Below the pieces are notes generated by a model. That model was given only the letters and a program-made list of their open reading frames with translations. It searched no databases and was not told where the DNA came from. A DNA stretch of 11,277 bases from positions 1-11,277 of the forward strand of contig CAMLFX010000097.1 of NCBI GenBank assembly GCA_946479435.1. The letters run 5' to 3'. Both the position numbers and the translations under genes were made by a program. Source of the DNA: an uncultured Sphingobacteriales bacterium (GTDB taxonomy: Bacteria > Bacteroidota > Bacteroidia > Chitinophagales > Chitinophagaceae). Within the stretch, counting starts at the first letter, position 1, and each line of letters starts with the position of its first letter. Of the stretch, positions 6,593-11,277 are shown piece by piece.

Positions 6593-7519
6593 ATGATGAC
6601 TACTACAACGCTGAAGGATTTTTACAGGGAAATGGGGCAGGATGTGAACACATTGCTGCCTGAAGGTATATCGAAAGAGATAGGGCATTTCAATGTTTTC
6701 AGCGTGGCCGACCTCATAGCGCGCGGCAAGAAACAAGGTGCAGCCATTATGCCCTACAACCGCCGGGCATACTATAAAATAAGCCTGGTGAGCGGGCGCA
6801 ACAAAGCCGAGTATGCTGATAAGGAAATAGATATAGCGCAACATGCGCTGCTGTTTGCTACACCTAAGATACCCTACCACTGGGTGCCGAAAGACGATAA
6901 GCAGTCGGGGCACTTCTGCATTTTTACGCCCGATTTTTTACTATCGTCGAAGAGTGGGGTTGTGCTGGATGATCTGCCTATCTTCCGCCCCGGCAGCATT
7001 CCCGTATTTCAGCTGCAAGCAAAAGAGGCGAAAAACATCAGGGATATTTTTAATAAAATGCACGAAGAAATAACGGGCGACTATGCCTATAAATACGACC
7101 TGCTGCGCAACTATGTGCTGGAGCTGATACATTTTGGGCAAAAGCTGCAACCATTTGCGGCGGTATATTCCAGCCACAACGCATCGGCACGTACCTCTTC
7201 CTTATTTATTGAACTGCTGGAGCGGCAGTTCCCTATAGAATCGATACAACAACGGCTGAACCTGCGCACGGCTAAGGACTACGCCGAACGCCTTTCGGTG
7301 CACGTGAACCACCTGAACAAGGTGCTAAAAGAGAACACCGGCAAAACCACTACCGAACTGATAAGCGGCCGCATAGCGCAGGAGGCTAAGATATTGCTGA
7401 AGCAAACCGACTGGAACATTACCGAGATAGCCTATACACTGGGCTTCGATGAAGTAGCGCATTTCAGCAATTTCTTTAAAAAGCAGACAGCCATAGCGCC
7501 GCTTGCTTACAGGGCGTAG
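6593..7519 (+). CDS. AraC-family transcriptional regulator
   Basis: Read from ATG 6593 this is a regulator of 308 residues; ATG 6596 is equally possible. The frame is open upstream to TTG 6551, but that codon precedes a perfect -7 box, so the ATG is preferred. The N-terminal part (about 25-130) looks like the cupin-type sensor of AraC proteins. The C-terminal domain (about 205-308) has a first helix-turn-helix around 226-247 (TAKDYAERLSVHVNHLNKVLKE) and a second around 274-298 (WNITEIAYTLGFDEVAHFSNFFKKQ), ending with the family-typical P-x-x-YR (PLAYR). The next plus-strand gene is a short-chain dehydrogenase at 8082, whose upstream region carries the same 15-base element as this gene's promoter. 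This regulator is therefore the likely controller of both. The effector is unknown. Confidence 0.93.
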   Translation: MMTTTTLKDFYREMGQDVNTLLPEGISKEIGHFNVFSVADLIARGKKQGAAIMPYNRRAYYKISLVSGRNKAEYADKEIDIAQHALLFATPKIPYHWVPKDDKQSGHFCIFTPDFLLSSKSGVVLDDLPIFRPGSIPVFQLQAKEAKNIRDIFNKMHEEITGDYAYKYDLLRNYVLELIHFGQKLQPFAAVYSSHNASARTSSLFIELLERQFPIESIQQRLNLRTAKDYAERLSVHVNHLNKVLKENTGKTTTELISGRIAQEAKILLKQTDWNITEIAYTLGFDEVAHFSNFFKKQTAIAPLAYRA

Positions 7520-7546
7520 CAACAAGCTATAAGTTTTTAAAATACA

Positions 7547-7571
7547 AAAGCAGCTAGTACATAGCTGCTTT
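7547..7571. terminator. Shared terminator between convergent genes
   Basis: AAAGCAGCTA (7547-7556) and TAGCTGCTTT (7562-7571) form a perfect 10-bp stem with loop GTACA. It lies between the AraC gene ending at 7519 and the minus-strand small gene ending at 7599. The better T-rich tail is on the minus strand (CTTTTGTATTTT), so it mainly serves the small membrane-protein gene. Confidence 0.82.
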
Positions 7572-7598
7572 ACTGTTTCACGGTGGTAAGAAATATCT

Positions 7599-7856
7599 CT
7601 ATTCAGGCTCGTTCGACTCCTGGTCGTGGCCCTCTACTTTTACCAGTTTGTTGTACAGGCCCATCAGCAGCAGCGGTGCTGCCCACTGGCCTACAAATAG
7701 TGCGCTATGCTTACGGCCCATACATTTCAGCGTAGCCGATGCACCCATCGATAGCAGTGCAGCGGTTAGAAAAAAGCCCGATGGTATTTTAGCCGTCTGG
7801 CTTTCTATGGTTTTTGTAAGGCGGCCTTCGGTACGGTCTTGTTGTAAAGTATTCAT
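7599..7856 (-). CDS. Small two-helix membrane protein, unknown function
   Basis: This 85-residue protein has two probable membrane helices, about 25-43 (PSGFFLTAALLSMGASATL) and 51-68 (SALFVGQWAAPLLLMGLY), joined by the basic turn KCMGRKH. A charged N-terminus (residues 1-23) and an acidic tail EGHDQESNEPE flank them. By the positive-inside rule the loop, with K44, R48 and K49, may face the cytoplasm; this is a guess. It has its own minus-strand orientation between two plus-strand genes and a terminator just past its stop, so it is transcribed alone. I do not recognise a named family. The coding call rests on clear hydrophobic periodicity, a sensible start and the terminator placement. Confidence 0.78.
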   Translation of the reverse strand: MNTLQQDRTEGRLTKTIESQTAKIPSGFFLTAALLSMGASATLKCMGRKHSALFVGQWAAPLLLMGLYNKLVKVEGHDQESNEPE

Positions 7857-7988
7857 GGTTGCTATTTTTTTATAGCTACTTAATACAACTGTGCCAGATA
7901 AGACATGGGCGGGAAATGCTACATATATTTTAACTATTACAAAAGCTGCAATGTGTAGGCTGCTGAAATAAACCGGCGATAACGATAG

Positions 7989-8003
7989 TTTGAATTTTGC
8001 AAA
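7989..8003 (+). promoter_or_regulatory. Candidate AraC operator, copy B (dehydrogenase upstream region)
   Basis: TTTGAATTTTGCAAA matches 14 of 15 bases of the element over the AraC promoter (6569-6583). It sits about 80 bases before the dehydrogenase start. The right half contains the perfect palindrome TTTGCAAA (7996-8003), and a second TTTGCAA occurs at 8017-8023, 21 bases further, on the same helix face. The rest of the 225-base divergent region (7857-8081) shows no other recognisable element. Confidence 0.45.
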
Positions 8004-8081
8004 TAATGCTTTGATGTTTGCAACAACAGGTATGCTATTACAGGTGACCTTTGTGTGGTAATAAAAACAAAAGCAATAACT

Positions 8082-8852
8082 ATGGAACAGACAAGCAAAA
8101 GAAAGATAGCACTGGTAACAGGTGGCAGCCGTGGCCTGGGTAAGAACGCCGCACTAAGCCTGGCTAAGAAAGGTATAGATGTAATACTAACCTACCACAG
8201 CAAAAAAGACGAAGCCGATAATGTAGTGAAAGAAATAGAAGGTATGGGTGGTAAAGCCGCCGCACTGCAACTGGATAGCAGCAACACAAAAACATTCGAT
8301 GCATTTTTTAAAGAAGTGGCCGCTACGCTGAAGGATACCTTCGGTGCGGAGCGTTTCGATTTTCTTATCAACAATGCGGGCACTGCGCTATACGCACCTT
8401 TTACCGAAACTACCGAAGAGCAGTTTGACGATGTAGTGAACATACACCTGAAAGGTGTTTTCTTCCTGACGCAAAAAGCGCTGCAGCTGATGAACGATGG
8501 GGGCCGCATCATAAACCTGAGCAGTGGCCTGGCGCGTATCATTATGCCGGGTTCATCGGCTTATGGTACTATGAAGGCAGCTATCGATACACTGACCAAA
8601 TACATGGCTAAAGAACTGGGCGAGCGCCGTATAGCGGTGAATGCTGTTGCACCCGGCGCTATTGAAACCGATTTTGGTGGTGGCCGCGTGCGCGATAACG
8701 AAGAACTGAACAAGCACGTAGCCAGCCTTACCGCGCTGGGCCGTGTGGGCGTGCCCGATGATATAGGCGGTGTGGTGGCCTTCCTGTGTACAGAAGATGC
8801 ACGCTGGATAAATGCACAGCGTATTGAAGCATCTGGTGGACAGGTAATTTAA
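8082..8852 (+). CDS. Short-chain dehydrogenase/reductase (SDR), classical type
   Basis: This is an NAD(P)-dependent oxidoreductase of 256 residues with a Rossmann fold. The cofactor loop TGGSRGLG is at 13-20 and the structural motif NNAG at 97-100. The catalytic set is complete: N120 (VVNIHLKG), Ser in NLSS (147-148), Y161 and K165 (YGTMK). The PG motif after the active site is VAPGAIETDF (189-198), and the C-terminus ends EASGGQVI. It resembles FabG-like reductases, but the substrate is not deducible, and an isolated SDR next to an AraC regulator is usually not the fatty-acid enzyme. R17 after the GGS of the cofactor loop hints at NADPH preference, a weak inference. ATG 8082 is chosen over an in-frame GTG at 8055 because the family starts a few residues before the first strand. 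It converges with the Fic gene. Confidence 0.95.
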   Translation: MEQTSKRKIALVTGGSRGLGKNAALSLAKKGIDVILTYHSKKDEADNVVKEIEGMGGKAAALQLDSSNTKTFDAFFKEVAATLKDTFGAERFDFLINNAGTALYAPFTETTEEQFDDVVNIHLKGVFFLTQKALQLMNDGGRIINLSSGLARIIMPGSSAYGTMKAAIDTLTKYMAKELGERRIAVNAVAPGAIETDFGGGRVRDNEELNKHVASLTALGRVGVPDDIGGVVAFLCTEDARWINAQRIEASGGQVI

Positions 8853-8853
8853 T

Positions 8854-8874
8854 TCAAAAGTCAAAAGTCAAAAA
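8854..8874. repeat. Three 7-bp tandem repeats before the terminator
   Basis: TCAAAAG occurs at 8854-8860 and 8861-8867 and as TCAAAAA at 8868-8874. The run starts two bases after the dehydrogenase stop and runs into the terminator stem. On the minus strand it supplies spaced T-tracts behind the hairpin that ends the Fic transcript. Confidence 0.75.
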
Positions 8875-8901
8875 GCGTCATCGGGATACGGTGGCGCTTT
8901 T
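8871..8901. terminator. Bidirectional terminator between dehydrogenase and Fic genes
   Basis: AAAAGCGTCATCG (8871-8883) pairs with CGGTGGCGCTTTT (8889-8901) over 13 pairs, two of them G-T, with loop GGATA. T-rich sequence follows on both strands. It starts 18 bases after the dehydrogenase stop and lies 2 bases beyond the Fic stop. Confidence 0.9.
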
Positions 8902-8903
8902 AA

Positions 8904-10223
8904 TTAATTCTGCTGTCTGGTTTGCTGTATTAGTTCATCGCACTCGTGCGATTTTATAAAACCATTAGTTTTCTTATCCAGATATATAAGCGTAAGGTAA
9001 CCTTCATCAACCAATTGCATCAGGTTTTTACGTGCGCCTACCGAAGACATAGCGAGGCGTGTTTCTGTTTCTTTAACAGTAAGTATGAGTCCAGGCTCTT
9101 TATAGAACCATTCCAGTATCAAGGCCTGCTTGTAGCTGATGCCTGCTATCTGTATAAAGCGCGACAGGTTAGCCTTTTCTTCATTCTTCCGTTCTATATA
9201 CAAACGCAATTGCTCAAACGCCTGCTTCATGGTTTTCAGGTTGAAGAGGATGAAATAGGTAAGGTCGTTATCATCGGTTTCGGTATAAAGGAAGGCACGG
9301 GCGTATTTGGCTTTAGCAACTAGTATGAGCCGCGATATGGAAAGGTATTCGGTAAGCCAGTAACCTTGCTTTAGCAGGTACCAATAGAACAAGGCCCTTG
9401 CCGTGCGCCCGTTGCCATCGGCAAAAGGGTGTATGTAACCTATCATAAAATGTATGATACTGGCTTTTATAAGCGGGTGTATGAACATTGCCTCCTTGTT
9501 TTCATTGAAGAAGGTGAACAGATCGTTCAGCATGCCTTCTACTTCTTCGTGCGCAGGCGGGTGGTACACTACTTCGCCAGTGGTGGTATCAATTACATCT
9601 ATGCTGTCGTCCGTTCTTAGTGCCCCTTCTTCAGCCGGGTTATCCATAGTTCCGGCAGTCACCAATTTGTGCAGGGCCAGCAGGTTTTCTTTATTTATGG
9701 GTTGGTCTTTTATTTCGATGATTTTCTGAATGGTGCTGTAATTGTTAGCGATCATCAGCTCCGACTTATTGGTAGGCTTCTGATTTTTGCGCAGCATTTC
9801 TTTAGCCCTGGCGCGGGTAGTTGCGGCACCTTCTATCTGGCTGCTAGCAATGGCTTCTTCCATAACCGAGCTGACCAGGTAACGATGTTTATCCTCGTTG
9901 CTAATAACATTGGAAGAAGACAAATTGCCACCTATGTTCATATCTAGGTAGTGGAGTATGCCTTGAATAGTGTTGTTTATGTTCCAGGAAAATTTGTGGT
10001 TACCGAATTTTAAGTGTGATCGATTAGAATCTCTTTTATATTTTGTAAGTGCCCATAAATCATTTGTAGTTATGGAATTAGGACGCGGCTGATGTTTTAC
10101 TCTATCCCAATAGTAATATTCCTCATTAATATGATTTAGTATCTCATATAACTCATTAAATGTTTTACCAGTCAAATCAAACTCGCTAGATATTTTAACA
10201 TCAGGTGCTCTCTCTAATTTCAT
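8904..10223 (-). CDS. Fic-family protein, class II self-inhibited AMP-transferase type with C-terminal winged helix
   Basis: This 439-residue protein is predicted to transfer AMP from ATP to hydroxyl side chains of a target protein (AMPylation). The core motif HPFADGNGRTAR (265-276) is intact, including the catalytic His265, the anion-binding Asp269-Gly-Asn271-Gly-Arg273 and Arg276. The inhibitory motif S-x-x-x-E-G is present N-terminal to it at 127-132 (SSQIEG, with Glu131 the blocking residue), which places it in class II and explains the absence of a separate antitoxin gene. The flap region is around 216-231 (GEVVYHPPAHEEVEG). Residues about 355-425 (ISYKQALILEWFYKEPG...VGARKNLMQLVDEGYLTLIYLDKKTNG) look like a winged helix-turn-helix, suggesting DNA binding or autoregulation. 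It is transcribed on its own between two terminators. Its target is unknown; such genes are widespread and often mobile, but no mobility gene is visible. Confidence 0.95.
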   Translation of the reverse strand: MKLERAPDVKISSEFDLTGKTFNELYEILNHINEEYYYWDRVKHQPRPNSITTNDLWALTKYKRDSNRSHLKFGNHKFSWNINNTIQGILHYLDMNIGGNLSSSNVISNEDKHRYLVSSVMEEAIASSQIEGAATTRARAKEMLRKNQKPTNKSELMIANNYSTIQKIIEIKDQPINKENLLALHKLVTAGTMDNPAEEGALRTDDSIDVIDTTTGEVVYHPPAHEEVEGMLNDLFTFFNENKEAMFIHPLIKASIIHFMIGYIHPFADGNGRTARALFYWYLLKQGYWLTEYLSISRLILVAKAKYARAFLYTETDDNDLTYFILFNLKTMKQAFEQLRLYIERKNEEKANLSRFIQIAGISYKQALILEWFYKEPGLILTVKETETRLAMSSVGARKNLMQLVDEGYLTLIYLDKKTNGFIKSHECDELIQQTRQQN

Positions 10224-10249
10224 ATCTTATCTTTATTTAGAATAAATTG

Positions 10250-10270
10250 GAAACCATTGCGAAAAGTTTC
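10250..10270. promoter_or_regulatory. Fic-gene candidate operator, promoter-proximal copy
   Basis: This is GAAAC-N11-GTTTC, with its left edge 27 bases upstream of the Fic start codon, around +5 to +25 of the predicted transcript. It matches the distal copy (10312-10332) at 17 of 21 bases, with the same 11-base gap. Confidence 0.55.
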
Positions 10271-10281
10271 TAATTATTTCT

Positions 10282-10289
10282 CAAAAATA
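10282..10289 (-). promoter_or_regulatory. -7 box of the Fic gene
   Basis: On the minus strand this reads TATTTTTG, an exact match to TAnnTTTG. It is about 60 bases before the start codon and lies between the two GAAAC-N11-GTTTC elements. No clear TTG is found at the -33 distance. Confidence 0.5.
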
Positions 10290-10305
10290 GATAAATAACA
10301 ACAAA

Positions 10306-10338
10306 AAATGAGAAACTATTACAAATAGTTTCTCATTT
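10306..10338 (-). terminator. Rho-independent terminator of the lipoprotein gene, containing the distal Fic operator copy
   Basis: AAATGAGAAACTA (10306-10318) and TAGTTTCTCATTT (10326-10338) form a perfect 13-bp stem with a 7-base loop. On the minus strand the stem runs into TTTTTTG, and it follows the lipoprotein stop by 23 bases. Its core, 10312-10332, is the second GAAAC-N11-GTTTC element, so the same DNA may act as RNA hairpin and as protein-binding site. Confidence 0.85.
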
Positions 10339-10361
10339 AACCTGATTTATTGAAATGATGA

Positions 10362-11144
10362 TTACTTCTGCTTCACCATTAAAAATTGCAGTTCGGAGTT
10401 GGGTAGCATGGCCAGCAGGGTATCGGTGCTGGTGGTAGCATAATCGGGGGCGGTACTGTAAGGCGAGCGGCCGGTTATCATATAACCCAGGTTTATGCCG
10501 TTCTTATCAAATAGCTCTATATAGCCCTGTGGGGCGTTGTGCACTTTGCACACCATGCTTTGGGCATTGAAGCCGCCGCTGGCTGTTTTAAATTCATGCG
10601 CTACAGTAAAGTCTTTACTAACTAATACGGTATGAAAGCGTTCGCTATCGGGTACCTGCGCCCATACCGATACAAAGCCTGTACTATTGCTGTACTGGAA
10701 GGCGTCGATGGCTATCCATCCCGTTGAGGTGCCGTTGCCGTTCAGGAAAACATTCTTAGCGCCGCTGCGTGTATCGCCCGAGGTATAATAGGTATTGCTG
10801 CCTGCGTTAGGCGTAAAAGCCACCGTGGTTATGGTATTGGGGTATGCATCGTTGAACCAGTTATTCAGCGTATTGTCTTCGTTATACCAGTCGATATAAT
10901 AAGTGTTGCCTGCGGTAAGGGTGCTGAGGGGCAGCAGCAGTTTATCGCTGGGGGGCAATACTTTGCGCAGCACGGGCGACTGGCCGGAGGCATAGGCAGC
11001 CATGCTGCTATACACATCGAAGGTCAGCTCTTCGGTAGCGCGGTTCACTATGGTTATCTGTTCTTCTGCTTTATCTTTTTTGCAGCCGGCCAGGCTAAGT
11101 ACAGCCAACAGTGCCACCGCCGATAGGTTCAGTAATTTTTGCAT
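10362..11144 (-). CDS. Lipoprotein of unknown function
   Basis: This 260-residue protein starts with a lipoprotein signal peptide: MQKLLNLSAVALLAVLSLAGC, with lipobox L18-A-G-C21 as the lipidation site. The following KKDKAEE is charged; it resembles, but does not clearly match, the surface-export signals of Bacteroidota lipoproteins, so periplasmic or outer-surface location is open. The mature part is rich in Thr, Ser, Asn and aromatic residues and appears mostly beta, with no recognised catalytic motif or named domain. An AAGG lies one base before the ATG, too close to be a standard ribosome site. Upstream is a 14-bp tandem repeat and the weak -7-like box TAGTTTTT (minus strand, 11177-11184). 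It has its own terminator and is followed by the separately promoted Fic gene. Confidence 0.88.
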   Translation of the reverse strand: MQKLLNLSAVALLAVLSLAGCKKDKAEEQITIVNRATEELTFDVYSSMAAYASGQSPVLRKVLPPSDKLLLPLSTLTAGNTYYIDWYNEDNTLNNWFNDAYPNTITTVAFTPNAGSNTYYTSGDTRSGAKNVFLNGNGTSTGWIAIDAFQYSNSTGFVSVWAQVPDSERFHTVLVSKDFTVAHEFKTASGGFNAQSMVCKVHNAPQGYIELFDKNGINLGYMITGRSPYSTAPDYATTSTDTLLAMLPNSELQFLMVKQK

Positions 11145-11152
11145 CCTTGTAA

Positions 11153-11180
11153 ATTAAAAAGTAAAAATTAAAAAGTAAAA
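11153..11180. repeat. 14-bp tandem repeat upstream of the lipoprotein gene
   Basis: ATTAAAAAGTAAAA occurs twice, exactly adjacent (11153-11166 and 11167-11180). It begins 9 bases upstream of the lipoprotein start codon. If the TAGTTTTT-like -7 box is right, the repeat is part of the 5' untranslated leader, so a copy-number change would alter leader length or promoter spacing. Confidence 0.85.
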
Positions 11181-11224
11181 ACTAATTGATATCGCAGAAC
11201 CATAATGAACATCAGAATACAGAA

Positions 11225-11255
11225 AACAAAAAAGCCACCGGGTTGGGGTGGCTTT
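11225..11255 (-). terminator. Terminator of a minus-strand gene beyond the right edge
   Basis: AAAGCCACC (11231-11239) and GGTGGCTTT (11247-11255) form a perfect 9-bp stem. The T-run TTTTTTGTTTT follows only in the minus-strand reading, so the transcript it ends comes from the right, outside the window. No coding region is seen between 11145 and 11277. Confidence 0.8.
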
Positions 11256-11277
11256 GGTATTGTGTAAATATGATGGA

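Noticed and set aside
5166..7879. ATAGCTAC repeats (5166, 7872, and inverted at 5236) as a shared operator
   Set aside because: The core TAGCTA is short and A+T-rich, spacing is irregular, and similar strings such as ATAGCT occur often in this sequence by codon preference.
8055..8081. GTG start extending the dehydrogenase by 9 residues
   Set aside because: SDR proteins start shortly before the first beta strand; ATG 8082 gives the usual length and the extension has no conserved feature.
1..11277. CRISPR array, tRNA, rRNA or riboswitch
   Set aside because: No regularly spaced repeats of suitable size, no cloverleaf or rRNA-like stretches and no recognised riboswitch core were seen; the only hairpins found are terminators.

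Overview
The window looks like a chromosomal segment of a Bacteroidota bacterium, most likely in or near the family Chitinophagaceae. Four things point there: two secreted proteins end in a C-terminal domain of the type A type IX secretion (T9SS) kind; the promoters that can be recognised carry TAnnTTTG-like -7 boxes; starts generally lack a clear Shine-Dalgarno sequence; and ATA is used heavily for isoleucine. The family assignment is inference from gene style, because there is no rRNA or marker gene here.

Left part (1-4656). A minus-strand flavin-dependent luciferase-like monooxygenase is cut by the left edge. Divergent from it is a tandem pair of paralogous genes for secreted proteins of 532 and 533 residues. 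Each has a signal peptide, a series of ELWxxDGT repeats that probably folds as a beta-propeller, and a T9SS sorting tail. The duplication includes the flanks: the two copies share a promoter module with identical internal spacing and an almost identical 3' end with its terminator. The 3' end, including non-coding DNA, is much more alike than the gene bodies.

Middle part (4725-8852). On the plus strand are a YciI/DGPF-domain small protein, an AraC-family regulator followed by a DUF1398 protein, a second AraC-family regulator, and a short-chain dehydrogenase. A small two-helix membrane protein lies on the minus strand between the last two. The second AraC gene and the dehydrogenase carry the same 15-base element in their upstream regions (14 of 15 bases identical), which suggests they form one regulon.

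Right part (8871-11277). Here the genes are on the minus strand: a self-inhibited (class II) Fic-family AMP-transferase with a C-terminal winged helix, then upstream of it a lipoprotein of unknown function. The Fic promoter region has two copies of a 21-base GAAAC-N11-GTTTC element exactly 62 bases apart, on either side of a perfect -7 box. The distal copy is also the core of the lipoprotein gene's terminator. A terminator near the right edge implies another minus-strand gene just outside the window.

No rRNA, tRNA, CRISPR array, transposase or phage module was seen. The best candidates for something new are regulatory and evolutionary: the paired Fic operators, the AraC/dehydrogenase element, and the homogenised 3' ends of the secreted-protein pair. 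I do not see a convincing new multi-gene system.
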